64,000 nucleotides of DNA from Tetradesmus obliquus (GCA_030272155.1 CP126205.1:1538501-1602500), one strand, 5' to 3'. Counted from the stretch's first letter, positions 1 to 11,846 are shown. The notes: generated by a model not told the origin, from the letters alone. Numbers and translations: made by a program.

Positions 1-1062
1 AGTGTCGTGTGCAGTGAGAGAAGAGGCAGGATGCTAGAAAGAGCTTGTGGTACTGACACAGCTTTTTCAACCAGTCACAGAACTTGCTGCAGGCAGGAAT
101 AGCAAGAACACCAGAAAGGTGAGACAAAAGAGACACGCCATGATGATGACGCTTGTGGTACTGGCGCAGCTCCTTCAAGCAGTCATAAAAACTGCTGCGA
201 GCATGGAAATATCATTTGACTGTGGGTGAGACAGAAAGCATGATGAGCAACGCATGCTTGTGATGGTTGCACAGCTCCTTCAGCTGGTCAAAGGGAATGT
301 GCTGCTGCTGCGCAGTGATGTACGACTGTGCTGTGCAATACAGCGCTGGCAGGTGGTGCTGGGGTCGGCCCTGCCAGCTGCTGCTGCTGCCAAAGCTGCA
401 GCAATTAGTGATGCTGCCGCTGCTGTTGCTGCTGCTGCTTCTGCTGCTGCTGCCCACCTGTACACTGCTGTGGGGTTACTGGCGCCCACACTGCTGCTGC
501 TGCTGCTGCTGTCGCTGCTACCGCTGCAGCTGCTACGGCTGCTGCTGCCCACCTGTACACTGCTGTCGGGTTGCTGGCGCCCAGCGCTGCAATCTCCTCC
601 TTGCGGTGCCGCGACTCCTCGCTGTCATCATCGTACACGCGCATCTGCGGCGGCAGCAGCAGCAGCAGCGGAATAAGAACGGCCGAACATCAGCTGTGAC
701 ATGCTGTATGCCAGTGCATGCACTGGTGCCGTGACTCCTCGCTCTCGGCATCGTACAAGCGCATCTGCAACAGCAACAACAGCAGCAGCAGCAGCGGAAG
801 AACAACGGCCGAACATCAGCTGTGACATGCTGTATGCCAGTGCATGCACTGGTGCTGCGACTCCTCGCTCTCGTCATCGTACGCATCGTCAGCAGCAGCA
901 GCAGCAGCAGCAGCAGCAAAATATAACTAGCCCAGGCAAAAAGAAATGTGCTCTGTGCCAGTGTATGTAGCAGTGAATGCCACATGCTGGGCCGCTACAG
1001 GAGTCACCTGCCAGGTGGTGTGATGATGCTCTGCTGCCAGCAGCGAAGTGTGTGCGACAACA

Positions 1063-1097
<35 letters not shown>

Positions 1098-1912
1098 ACC
1101 ACTGCTGCTGCTACCGCTGCTGCTGCTCTTGTGCCTCCACAGTGCTGCCTGCTTGCTGCCTTTGCTACAGGCCTTGTGCAACCCAATCTCTGCCACACAG
1201 AGGCACCCGTTGCCATCACTGCCCCATACTCCCCTGTGCTGCTGTAACAGCTGCACCAACCAGTGTCACCAGCAAACTAACAACTACTAGCTAACCGCTG
1301 CACGTACCAGCTTGCGTGCTATGTGCTGCATCTCGTCCATGCGCTTGCGCACGCGGTGGCTCTGCAGCAGCTTGTCCTTGTGGCCTTTTGCCTCCTGCTG
1401 GTAGTCCTTCACAATAATGCGCTCCAGCCGCTCCAAATCCTCATGCAGACCTGTAGATACAGTTAGAAACATAACAGGCTACATAGAGCAAAGGGATTTG
1501 CAATTGGTGAATGCATGCTGGCTGGTGGCCTCCTGCTGGTAGTCCTTCACAATGATGCGCTCCAGCCGCTCCAGGTCCTCATGCAGACCTGTAGATACGT
1601 CCAACTATAGTTAGCCATTATGCGTATGCGGTTGATTTAGACATGCTGGGTGGTGGCATCTTGGTGGTGATGATGGAAGGCAAGGAAGACAGCAGTGCTG
1701 ACAGATGAGAGTGCTTGACAGCGCTGCTGCTGCGCAGGCCACAGTGGTGCATGCACGGCTGTATTTGGTGTGTATTCGTAAAGCTCATAGCACGGGCAGC
1801 CTGCTGTGAAACAGCTGAGGCAGGAATCAATGAGTGCTGCCTCCTGCTGCTGCTGGCGCTGCTGCCACAGCAGAAGCTCACTCCTGGTCTGCTCCAGGAA
1901 CGTACTCGCCAT
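1..1912 (-). CDS. SF3A3: Splicing factor 3A subunit 3 (SF3a60/SAP61/Prp9 family), N-terminal part, continues beyond left edge
   Basis: This encodes the start of the SF3a60 subunit of U2 snRNP, needed for prespliceosome assembly in the nucleus. Read on the minus strand, exon 1 (1912-1882) gives MASTFLEQTR, matching the MSSTLLEQTR start of plant SF3a60. Exon 2 (1450 to about 1306) gives HEDLERLERIIVKDYQQEA followed by a DKLLQSHRVRKRMDEMQ stretch. Exon 3 (644-553) gives RVYDDDSEES..KEEIAALG. Exon 4 lies below 200 and gives FYDCLKELRQYHKRH. Phases agree at the junctions I could fix. Only about the first 120 residues are present; the zinc-finger region lies outside the window. Exon 2, exon 3 and exon 4 each have extra diverged copies nearby (see repeats), so the true exon 4 copy is uncertain. 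Family assignment is firm from the order of four conserved blocks; exon ends after exon 3 are tentative. Confidence 0.8.
36..290 (-). repeat. Three diverged copies of SF3A3 exon 4 (LKELxxYHK segment)
   Basis: Minus-strand reading gives three related segments at about 255-290 (FDQLKELCNHHK), 137-198 (FYDCLKELRQYHKRH) and 36-76 (FCDWLKKLCQYHK). They have diverged by many substitutions but keep the same residue pattern. The middle copy is closest to the SF3a60 consensus and is taken as the functional exon. Confidence 0.6.
450..895 (-). repeat. Echoes of SF3A3 exon 3 on both sides of the parent exon
   Basis: The parent exon is 644-553. Its donor-side end (..TAVY plus GTGGGC) is copied at about 450-488, downstream in the sense direction. 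Its acceptor-side start is copied at about 722-770 and 852-892, upstream in the sense direction, inside a unit of about 127 bp that also carries intron sequence. CTG/CAG tracts separate the units. Confidence 0.65.
1529..1600 (-). repeat. Echo of SF3A3 exon 2 start
   Basis: About 70 bp repeat the acceptor and first 20 codons of exon 2 (HEDLERLERIIVKDYQQEA) with few changes. The copy lies between exon 1 and the full exon 2, upstream of the parent in the sense direction. Confidence 0.8.
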
Positions 1913-2493
1913 GAGGGCGAAGTAAAGTTAGCTAGAATGTCCCAGTAGTGCTTTTTCTTTCGCGATCGGTGTCGGGTATAAGGTGGGCAAGACAGCACTT
2001 GCTGCAGCAGACGAAGTGTGCACGTGTGTCCGATGTAAGATGAAAGGTATTAAGATTCTCATACTACATGCTTTCTTCGATCCAACTGGACGGCTTGTGA
2101 GCATGGCGGGAAGGGGGTTGCTGCTAGCTGCTGACAGTCACTTGGGGTTGTGCTGTCGTGCTGTCGATGATCTGCCGTTTCACCGCGATTCCTTTGTTGA
2201 ATGTTTGTTTAGACTTGAAAGCACGGCACCTTGACCGACCGACACATTGCAACAATCTCACTTTAGCAGGCTGTTGTTGCCCTTCACCCTGCCACTCTTT
2301 TGTTTGCTAGCAAAGGCCTTGCGGCCCTCTGTCACCTTTGGTTACATATGTAAGCCACCTGGCTGTTACAACCAAGTGATCAGCTGGCAGGGCTGCCAGC
2401 AGTGCGGGTACCTTCTACCTGCCTCGTGCTGCTATACAGCTGCTGCTCTCTGCCTACACCTGAGCTATCGTACCTCCCAGCACACTTAACAGC
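1913..2493. promoter_or_regulatory. Divergent intergenic region between SF3A3 and TAF8
   Basis: This 580 bp gap separates two divergently transcribed genes that both encode general nuclear factors, so it must hold both promoters and 5' UTRs. I see no clear TATA element or other recognisable motif. The role is inferred from gene orientation only. Confidence 0.4.
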
Positions 2494-3977
2494 ATGGCAG
2501 ACGAGTTCTCTCGCTCAGTAGCACGCGTAATAGCAGCACAGATAGCGGAGACATCTGGCTTCGAGGCTTGCCAGGAGTCAGCAATTGAAATCCTAGCAGA
2601 CCTGCTGCTGCGCTACTTGACAACAGTATGCTCCAGCAGTCACAGCTATGCCGAGCTTGCAGGAAGGAGCCAGTCAAACTTGGCAGATGTGCTGCTGTCG
2701 TTAGAGGAGCTGGGGGTGACAGCAGATGACCTGCACCAGCACTTGGAGCTGCAGGTGTGTGTTATCTTCTGTTATCTTCTGTTTCCGTGCAGATGCCTGC
2801 AAGTATTTGCGCCCAGTAGTGAGTGTTCAAAAAATAAAGCATGTCAGCTGCGGGCATATGGCTGCAGTGCTGCAAGAAGGGGTCTGATCCTTGATGCTGA
2901 GTGGTGCGTGCAGCAGCTGCAGCAGCAGCCCGGCCACCTGCCGCAGTGCGCATTGCTGCTGTGTTGCCAGCAGCCGCTGCATCTCTGCACGTGCACATGC
3001 ATCCCTGCAACTGCCAAAAGTACCTGGTTTTGGAGCAGTCCTGTGCTCGCAACAGCCATAGCTCTCAAACGACGTGCTTGCAGCTGCAGAGGACGCACGT
3101 GCCACTTGCATATATGCTGACTCAATATCAAAGCCTGCGCCGCTGTCTGCCACTTCCGGCCGACACCTCTTTCGCACTTCAAGCCAGCACGATTCCTGTG
3201 CAGGTGACTGATATGCCGTTTCCGCACGCTGGCTTAGCATCTGCCATTCTGCTGCGCCTGACGGTTCACTCCTTGCAGAAAACGGACGTGCCGTTTGCGC
3301 ACACGCTTGCGCCTTATCCAGTGCGCACGCAGCGCCCCGTGCCCCCAACCTTTGCCGACCAAGCAGAGCCACACCCGGCACATGTTCCGGGCTTCCTGCC
3401 TGCATTCCCAGACCCACACACCTATCAGCACACCGCGGCCTTTGCAGCACACGAGGCAGACCCCCACAAGCAGCGGCAGGTGTGTGCTACAATGTGTGCA
3501 TGTGCAGATGAGCGCTGTCATGCCGTGTGCATTGCTGTAGCGCCCACAAGCAGTGGCAGGTGTGTGATGCTTTGCGTGATGCTTTGCGTCTGATTTCTTT
3601 GGTGGTCGGAGGCAGTAGTGTGTGGGCTTGTTTGTAATTGCAGTGGCAGTAGAGTGTGTTCTAATGTAACAGACAAGGCACCACTGTTCTGCATGCGCAA
3701 TGCTGTGGTGATCAGCTGATTTTAGCGTACACACAGTTGCTGCTGCCTCTGCTGCTGCTGTTGCTGCTGCCACGCTGTGCTTGCTTCGCTGCTTTTTGTG
3801 TGCAGAGCATGCTGGAGGCGAAGCAGAAGGCAGAGGCTGCCCTCAACAAGCTGCACCAACGCATGAGCAGCAAGGCAGCACAGCCAGACACCAACCCCTT
3901 CTTGGCGGCACCTGCAGTGGAGCAGCTGCCAGCACAGCTGCCTGCAGCAGCAGCAGCAGCTGGGAGTGCTGGTTCTT

Positions 3978-4014
<37 letters not shown>

Positions 4015-4771
4015 TTCCGAAGGAGATGCTGCAGCTCCACCTGTTGCTGCAGATGCAGCGCAGAACGGCAGCAGCACTCCTGCGCCTGCTGCGACTGTTG
4101 CTGAGCAGCCGCAAGCTGCGCAGCTGCAGCAGCCACAGCAGCAGCAGCAGGAGGCTGCTGCTTCAGAGTACGATGAAGAGGATGCTCTGTTTGAGCAGGC
4201 AGCAGTGTTAAAAGCATTCAGCAGCATTCTTCCTGCAAGGTTGATAGAAAGGGAGCTGAGAGGCAGCTTGCAGGAACAGCAGCAGCAGGAGCAAGACCAG
4301 AAGCTGGCTGATGAGCAGCGGCAGCAGCAGCAGGATGCAGGCGTAGTAGAAGATCAGCCGATGGATGTAGACATGCCAAGAGCAGCTGCTGCTCCAGATG
4401 AGTCTGCAGACGCCGGCAGCTGGCTTGGCTGGAAGCAGCAGCAGCAGGGGAATGCAGCAGCAGCAGCAGCAGGGCCGGGTGCATTAGCAGAAGCAGAGGT
4501 GCTTCGCTTTGGCATTGATTCGCTAGCAGCTGGCCGCAGCGCTGCATTGAGCCTTGCAGGAGGCAAGGGGCCGGGCGATGCTTATGAGCTCCAGGCGAAG
4601 CAGCAGGGCCGGGTTGCTGGGGTGGGCGGGGCGCGGCAGCGCAAGAGCAAGTATGATGCAGATCCCAAGCTGGCACAGGCTGAGGGTATATTAAACCTCG
4701 GGCCTGAGGCGGTTTTTAACTCAGTAGGGGGCATGCATGAACTGTGGGACAGTGGCAACAGCATGGAGTGA
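2494..4771 (+). CDS. TAF8: TFIID subunit 8 (TAF8), histone-fold protein
   Basis: TAF8 pairs with TAF10 through its histone fold within TFIID in the nucleus. I model three exons, all in phase 0: 2494-2754, 3279-3479 and 3806-4771, giving 475 residues. Residues 1-87 form the histone fold (ARVIAAQIAETSGFEACQ, then ADLLLRYL and ELAGRS). Residues 88-154 carry the TAF8 C-terminal block, with PFAHTLAPYPV and HVPGFLPAFPDPHTY close to the family pattern PPHIPSxxPxFPDPHTY. The last exon starts with a helical EAKQKAEAALNKL segment and continues as a long Ala/Gln/Glu-rich tail with poly-Ala and poly-Gln runs. A further small exon between the first two cannot be excluded, though the join used keeps frame. 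Identity is secure from two separate conserved blocks. Confidence 0.87.
3090..3235 (+). repeat. Two echoes of TAF8 exon 2 start
   Basis: The start of exon 2 (AG followed by codons for KTDVPFAHTL) is echoed at about 3091-3120 (reading RTHVPLAYML) and 3200-3232 (reading VTDMPFPHAG). Both lie in the intron just upstream of the parent exon at 3279. Confidence 0.6.
3538..3570 (+). repeat. Echo of TAF8 exon 2 donor end
   Basis: The last bases of exon 2, encoding PHKQRQ, followed by a GTGTGTG donor, are repeated about 75 bp downstream with one base change in the coding part. Confidence 0.6.
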
Positions 4772-5480
4772 TGGGGCTTGTTGCCAGCGCAAACAAGCTT
4801 AGCAGTTGCTTTGGAAAGGTTTGCAAGGTGTTGTGAAGCGATGGGATCATCAAGCATCATCTCGTGTGCTGCTGATGGGTGGGGTGTTGCAGAACAGCGA
4901 TGTCTTTGTCAGACAGTGACAGATGCATGGTGCACACCAATGATGCGGCGTGTTACTGTCAATTGGCAACCTTGTTGTCGTCGTTTTTCATTGAAGCTGT
5001 GCAAGAGTGCCTGGCTCAGCATTATTAAGTGTGTTGGTATGTGCTGTCACATCAAACCCTAGGGTTTGACTAGGCCTAGTGACAGTGGCAGATATCAACG
5101 GCCTAGATTTGTGTTCCAAGGAGTTTGCATTGCTGCGAAGAAGACCATGAACAATCGCATCTTCTGGTTACTGTTGCAGGCACCCAGGGGGAGAAGGCAG
5201 CTGCTTGCACGTTGTACCAATTGAATACTAAGACAGACAGACAGTGTCACCCGCTGGGTAACAAGAACACGAGTTACAGGAAGATCTGTGAGATCCCTGA
5301 CAGAGTGACACTGCCTCAATTAGAGGTTCAAATGCCAACATAATGTTGATGCGCGAAACTTGAGCAACTGCGCGATCCGGACCCAAAGTTCACACTTGTA
5401 TTGCACGTGGTCGCTGTGCCAGCGTCTAGCCGCTCGTACCAGCGTAACTTTTTTCGCAGCAGCTCAACTAAGATTTTATC
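4772..5480. other. Intergenic region, TAF8 to SnoaL-like gene A
   Basis: This 700 bp stretch holds the TAF8 3' region and the upstream region of the next plus-strand gene. No protein family, RNA gene or clear regulatory motif was recognised. Confidence 0.4.
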
Positions 5481-7172
5481 ATGCAGATCAGCCGCGGTCA
5501 TGCTCTGGTCCTGGTGACCACCGTTGCTGCTGCTGCTCTGAGCGTTTGGCTGGGTACGAGCGCTCTCTGCAGCGCATGACTGCAAATAGCGTGCGCGTCA
5601 TGCACCTGCTGCACATTTCCGCCATGATTTGCGGCTCCAGGACCTCGCAGAGCAGCTGTCTACTCTGATGCTTAGTGTCCGTTGCACTCGCTGGAAGCTT
5701 CATCTTGAGACAACACATGCCTTTACAAGTTTTGGCACGAGACATGCAGCTGCGAGCGCTGAACAAGCCATGGCCGCTGATTTCCTCAACACAGACACAC
5801 CTGCAGCTGTAACAGCACCAGCTAGCTTCCATTCTGCGATAAGACTGTTGCTGCTTGCTGCCGCAGTGAGCGGCTCACATATAAGATATTTCTGAAGGCC
5901 TCATGCAAGCACAGGGGCACCGGCCACTGCGGCAGCAATAACTGTGTTACAGCAGTAGAAGTAACACAGTCTGCGAGTTCAATTCATGTTGAGCAACTGA
6001 GGTTTGCTGCTGGTGCTGCAGGGCTGGTGCAAGCACAGGGCAGCAACCACTGGGGCAGCAAGAGCAAGGATTGCTCCATGAGCAACAAGCGTGCAGCCTA
6101 CTTGCTCAAGCTGTGGGATGGCCACGTTGCAACGGGTGCGCGCTGCAGCTGCTGCTGTGGCAAGCAACATGGGACAGGCATGTTGCAATCTGTTGCAGTA
6201 GCGTTTGAGCTGGTTGGATGCGACACAGGAGCATCTGAGCAGCAGCCTGCATTGCACAGTTCTGCAGACAAGTTGGTCAAGTCATTCAGCAGCCAGCACC
6301 AAAGCCCCATGAGCTGCTGCTAAAGCACACAGTCATCGTCACTGCCGCATGCGTTTCTTGCCAAGCAATTTTAGTCATTCCGGGTGCAGGACCGAGCCAC
6401 AGCAGCAGCAGCAGCAGCAGCAGCGCATGTGCTATTCATCAGGGTCATACTACGGGGTTTGGCCGTTTGGCAGCCCTGGTTTGGGCCTGAGCAAATGCGG
6501 TGCCAATACACAGCCTAGCTAACACAGCCATGCTGCCTGGCCGCGTTAAAGTCCAGATGTGGCACGGCATGGGAACAGTGACCTGCCGGTTCCAGATTGG
6601 TTACAATGTGAAATCCGTCAATGTTGGCTGCCTGTGTGTGTGTTGCTTGCTGCGCAGAGTTCACAGAAAAGTCTGCTGATGCTGCTGTTGCAACCATGGT
6701 GGGTGGTGTCGTGCAGACATCGCCGGTCAGGCCCTGCTGCACCAGCTGCACTGTTCATGCCTGTTGAGCTGCTGCAGTCATGATGGGCAAGCTCTGCAGA
6801 CTATGTAGCAGCAGCAGCCAGCAGCAGCAGCAGCAGCGGCTGTTGCAGAAACATGCATGGCATGTGGCTGCCATGGCAAACGCGGATGCACGGCGCAGCG
6901 CGCAACTACATGCAACAGCAGCGCCACCTACACAATGAACAATGCTTGTCGTCTGCGTTTGTCTGTTGCTTTGTAGCACGCACAACCTTGGACACACTCC
7001 TGGCTCAGGTGGCAAGCTGCTGGTGCTGCTGCTGCTGCTGCTGCTACCGCTGCTGTGTGCTGTGCAGGTCCCTGAGGCTACTGTCAACCATGTCCCCGTC
7101 ATCACTGGTGAGGCCACATGCCTGCTACAGCTTGAATAAATAAGTAAATAAATAAGTAAATAAATAATGGTA

Positions 7173-7235
<63 letters not shown>

Positions 7236-7751
7236 TTAATATAATATTAATAATAAAATGGTAACATGATGATGGTGATGATGATGCCGCAGCTGCCACG
7301 AATCTTAAACATCCTGCCACGAATGCGCTCATGGTAGGGGGTTATGTCACGACATTACAGTGACGTGAGCCTCGGCTCACTAACCCTCTTCCTTAATTTA
7401 AGCACGCCAAATCAAGCCGGGAATGCTGTAGAACTTTGAACTTGTAACATGTGCTCACACAGAGTGCCTGGCAGCTGTTGATAGACGCAAATATCAAGTG
7501 CTATAAAGGTTAATGAATGTGTTGGCAACACATGTGCCACATGCACAGCCATGGCACTGCTACAGCTGCAGGTGGGTGCAGGTGCCTACCGTGGTATAGC
7601 CGGTCAAACATGCTGACCCAGCCCCTCTTCATTTCTTGCCTTCTGCTGATGCTGATGCGCTGTTTGTGGTTGCAGGGAGAGCCGGCTCTGAAGCGCTGCG
7701 CGCCTTCTGCACTTGCTCACCCGCTCACCACCAGGAACCATCTTGTCACCT

Positions 7752-7788
<37 letters not shown>

Positions 7789-9583
7789 TGTTGTTTCAGG
7801 TGGAGCCGGCAAGGAAGCGTTGCGCGCCTTCTATCGCGACAACTTCATCTCAAAGATGCCTGGCGATGTGTCACTGGTGCCACTGGAGAGGACAGGTGCG
7901 GGAATGTGAACACGCTTCATCTGTAAAGAATGACAGCCTAACATGGAAAAAATGCAAAGCTGCACACCTGCAAGCATTGCTTGGCCAGGAGACCCCCCGC
8001 CCAAGGGTTCTGTATAGCAGCCTTCGGCTTTGCTGGCATAAGCCGCAGCTAGTGCATGCATGATGAGCGCATCAGGGTTTGGCTTTGTCATGCAAGCTAG
8101 CTGTAAAAAGAATTGCAGGGAACACGCATTGCTGTAGCACAATGCAGCATACTGCATCAGTCACATAGAGGTGTGCACACCGGTGGGTTCACTGACAGCT
8201 GCTATACAGCATTGCATGCCATGGGTCTGATCCCGGCGGCGCACACAGAAGTGGAGCGCCAGGAGCCTTAGAGCGGAGGGCTCCTGGACCCGCATTGCTT
8301 GAAGGTGCGCAGTGATGCTTTTACCATGCTTAGAATCGCCCTATCTACAGAACCCGCACCATTGGTCGGTTCTCCAATATGACATGCATGCCATACACTG
8401 CTCTGATGTCTGGTGCAATATGACAGTTTAGGCATGGTGAATGCACAACCGTTCACCTGCAAGCAATGCTGGTCCAGAATCCCCCCTGCCCTGGTGCCCT
8501 GTGATTGCAGTTGGCAAGGACGCAAATGGTGTGGAGACTGTCGTGGACGAGTTCATATTCAAGTTCACGCACAGCATCAAGATGGACTGGATGCTGCCAG
8601 GCATTGAGCCCACCGGCAAGCAGGTGAGTGATGTGATGCTTGGTTCACCACGTCGATAGCTACCACACCAACCATCTTCATATTAACACACAGCATGAAG
8701 ATGGACTGGATGCTGCCAGGCATTGAGCCCACCAACACGCAGGTGCGCTGTCAAAAGATACTTGCACAGAGTGCAGAGCTGGCACAGAAACCCTCTTCAA
8801 AAACAACACTGCCGTAGACTGGATGCTGCCAGGCATACAGCCCACCAACAGGCAGGTGCGTTATACTTGGTTTTGTTACATGATTGACACAGATGTTCAT
8901 CTTGAAGTTCACGCACAGCATTGTGATGGACTGGATGCTGCCAGGCACCCAGCCCACCAACAAGCAGGTGTGCTGCGTGCCCTAAGTTAGGCAGGCTGCT
9001 TTGAGGCAGGTTTAGCAGCAGCCTGACTTTCAAACTCTATGCACAGCACAGCACGTGGTCAGCGTCTGCATGCACGATGCGGGGCCATCAAACGTGATTT
9101 ACGCAACGGCTGGAATATGTTGCATATGACGAGCTCAGCAGGCTGGCGGCCTTGCTCTGCATAAGCAGCATTGCTTGCAGGTGCGCAACTGTACATCTAC
9201 CATGCGTAATTCTCTCTTCTGTTCTACATATGTTCCGTGTGCAGGTGTCCGTGCCCTTCATTGTGGTGATCAAGTTCAAGAGCGACAAGCTCAGCGCGAG
9301 ATCATGTGTTTGTGACGCATTATAGTTCGGTATGTTTCAGCAGGCTGCATGCCCTGTGTCTCAAATAATGCAGGTGTCCGTGCCGTTCATCGTGGTGGTC
9401 AAGTTCAAGGGTGATAAGCTCAGTGCGGAGCGCATCTACTGGGACCAGGCCACAGTGCTGCGCCAGATTGGTGTGCTGCAGCCCACCACGCCAGCCACCA
9501 CAGGCGGCGATCAGGCCAAGAAGATGGCAGACTTTGGCTCTGTCCCAAGCAACGGACTGATCAATGCCGCTGCCCAAGGGTGA
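5481..9583 (+). CDS. SnoaL/NTF2-like fold protein with N-terminal hydrophobic segment (copy A)
   Basis: I model seven exons: 5481-5553, 6022-6135, 6658-6698, 7068-7107, 7800-7895, 8511-8623 and 9374-9583, giving 228 residues with consistent phases. Residues 1-24 form a signal peptide or membrane anchor (HALVLVTTVAAAALSVWL). The rest matches the SnoaL-like/NTF2-like family often annotated beside carboxymethylenebutenolidase: LWDGHV, ATMVPEATVNHVPVITGG, GKEALRAFYRDNFI, VVDEF, FTHSIKMDWMLPGIEPTGK, VSVPFIVVVKF and IYWDQATVLRQIGVLQP. These proteins form a small cone-shaped barrel that binds small molecules. The substrate here is unknown and catalysis is not shown. Exons are tiny (40-114 bp) and three junctions are echoed in the introns. 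A second, shorter copy follows 0.8 kb downstream. Confidence 0.8.
5941..5970. repeat. Perfect 10 bp inverted repeat with 10 bp loop
   Basis: ACTGTGTTAC and its reverse complement GTAACACAGT flank a 10 bp spacer inside intron 1 of copy A. The sequence could form a stable hairpin in DNA or RNA. No function is known. Confidence 0.6.
7131..7256. repeat. A/T-rich microsatellite, (AATA)n and (TAA)n
   Basis: A run of AAATA/AAGTA units passes into about 22 TAA units in intron 4 of copy A. It is the only long A/T microsatellite among the many CTG/CAG tracts. Confidence 0.95.
7673..7725 (+). repeat. Echo of copy A exon 5 start
   Basis: A diverged copy of the acceptor and start of exon 5 (reading roughly RAGSEALRAFC in place of GGAGKEALRAFY) precedes the true exon by about 125 bp. 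A CTG tract lies between them. Confidence 0.7.
8669..8970 (+). repeat. Three echoes of copy A exon 6 donor end
   Basis: The segment encoding MDWMLPGIEPTGKQ plus its GT donor is repeated three times downstream, at about 8695-8745, 8812-8860 and 8905-8972. Each copy ends in CAG followed by GTGCG or GTGTG. The copies differ by several substitutions from the parent and from each other. Confidence 0.9.
9241..9302 (+). repeat. Echo of copy A exon 7 start
   Basis: The acceptor and first 19 codons (VSVPFIVVIKFKSDKLSA) are repeated upstream of the true exon at 9374, then the similarity stops abruptly. Confidence 0.85.
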
Positions 9584-10364
9584 ATCTTTGACGGAGGGAC
9601 TGGGTGCAATTACGCTAATCCTTATGAGCGGAGTATTGGCTCTCTGGGCTTGTGCCTGAGGGAGGTTTCAATCCTCAAAGTATCGTATTGTATGGGTGAT
9701 CAGATGCTGCTTTGTTTGAGATCTGTCAAATTTCACTGAAGCACTGGAAGCTGAGCAATGATATCATCGATGCAGCCTGTTATTGGTGCTGTTGCCAGCG
9801 CTGGCGGCCTTGGTGCTGTTGCCAGCACTGGTAGCCTTGGTGCTGCTGGACTCCAATGCTTAGCTGTATCTGTACAGTTTGGTGCGGATTGGCATGCAAT
9901 GATTGCATGGTCACCATGTACGGTACAGTGGCCGCCAGTGGCTGTACTGCCACCGTCGATGTTATGGTATGAAGCCACTGGCTTGAACGCAGCTGGCCAA
10001 TATGTTCCTCAAGAATTTGTAACATTGCACAACAACATCTGGCTACGGCCGCAGACAATTCGTAGAGGAGGCAAGCAGGCAGGCTGGAAGGTGGTGTCAC
10101 GTGAGACACCGAGGCAGTGTCACTGCTCGGTGACAACAGTTCAAGTGACATGTTGAACGAAGAGGCTTGATTGCAATACTTTTCGACAGGTGTAGTTCAG
10201 ACGATGTTGAATGTACGAACAACCAGCAGGCGTGTGATTTGAACCAATCGTTCGTAGTTTCGCCAGCGAAGTGTCTCACGTGCACCGGTGTCCTCCTCTG
10301 AGCTAAAGGTTGAGCGCTCGATTCGAAGTAGCCCCCTGTAAATCAGCAAAACAAATACATCATC
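9584..10364. promoter_or_regulatory. Intergenic region between the tandem SnoaL-like copies, with two CACGTG motifs
   Basis: The 3' flank at 9690-9760 is shared with the flank after copy B (12970-13040), so the duplication included downstream DNA. A repeat of about 27-30 bp (VASAGGLGAVAS-like when translated) lies at 9784-9850. CACGTG (G-box type) occurs at 10098-10103 and 10277-10282, the first inside an imperfect palindrome. A regulatory role for copy B is inference. Confidence 0.35.
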
Positions 10365-11783
10365 ATGCACATCAGCGGGGCACATGCGCTCGTCATGGGG
10401 ACCACAGCGGCTGCTGCTGCTCTCAGCGGTTTGCTAGGTGGGATGCTGCTCTGCACCGCTAGCACTGCAGCTGCGGTGCTCTTTATGCTGTCGATGCTCG
10501 TGTATACCTACCCTGTAACGCAAACAGCTGATCCTGCAGGCTATGCAGCTGTCTGCATCAAAGCTCAACACGGGCGAGCCGCTCGGTGTGACAGCTGTGC
10601 CATGGCCATCTGTGTTGTCATCACTTGCACCCTCTGTATGGCTACATATGTGTCGCACGAGACAAGCAGCTATGGCTGCATTGCCAGTCAACATGCGTCT
10701 GGCATCCTCCCAATGTGCATAGCCTGCACTGTAAGTGACTTACAAATGATCAGCCAGCGAGCATAGCAGCTGCGGCAATAGAACCAGCCAGTCCAATCGG
10801 GCTTGCTGCTCTCTTGCGTTGCAGGGCTGTTGCAAAGAGACGCGATGATACACGGGTTTTACGAGCAGCTCAGCTGGGCGCATGGTGTGGTTATGGTGAC
10901 GGCAGCAGCTGCTGCTGCCTTGAGCATTTGGCTGGGTGAGAGAGACAGCCCTGCTGCTGCAGCAGCAGCAGCAGCAGCGCCGCAGCACCGGCAGAGAGAC
11001 TGCCCTGCAACGCTGTTCTGCAACTACCGCGTGTTTTTTTGCACCTGATGAGGCACGCACGCATGCGGGTGGGCTGTGACTGCATCTTTGCTTTTGCTTC
11101 TGATGCCATGAGTGGCATACTGTCCAGGGCATCATTCATTGCTTGCATCAGGCTTGGCGCCTTCAGGGATGCGGTCTTTGCAATGGCTGCATAATGGCAG
11201 CCGTTAACAGCAGCAAGAACCTCAGCCAGTCTGCTACTCAACGAGCAATCCGAGTTTGCTGCTTCACGCAGCGCAAGTTGCGCTGCAGGGCGGGTGGCAA
11301 GCACATGGCAGCAAAAACTGGGGCAGCAGAGTATAGTTGCAGCAGTACAAAGCAAGGAATCCTGGGAGTTGAGCGACTGAGGATTGCTGCTGCTTAATGC
11401 CGCAGGGCTGTCGCCAGCACAGAGCAGTGGCCAATGGTGTGCCAAGCATAATGACGTGTTTATGAGCAGCAAGGATTGCTCCTTCAGCAGCAAGCGTGCT
11501 ACTGCCTTGCTACAGCTGTGGGAGGGTCATGCCACAACTGGTATGGTGCTGCAGCGGCTGCTGCTGTAGCATGTGACAGTGGCAGCTGCCACAGCCATGA
11601 AACACATGACACGTCAGCATGCTTACCACGACACATAGTAGCATCCGATACAATGCAACCATCAGCCGAACGAAACTGAAACCTGCTGCTGCTGCCACTG
11701 CTAGCTTGAGCCCACTCTTGTACTGCCTGGGTTAGTCAGCCCATTATCTGCTGAGTCTCTGCTGCTGCCGCTGCTGCCGCTGC

Positions 11784-11846
<63 letters not shown>

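Noticed and set aside
250-1300. Many overlapping frames rich in Leu, Ala, Cys, Ser or Gln
   Set aside because: They are translations of CTG/CAG tracts in all six frames. Only the minus-strand SF3a60 blocks have family support.
7131-7256. A/T-rich tract as a replication origin or matrix attachment site
   Set aside because: It is a simple TAA microsatellite inside an intron; there is no further evidence.
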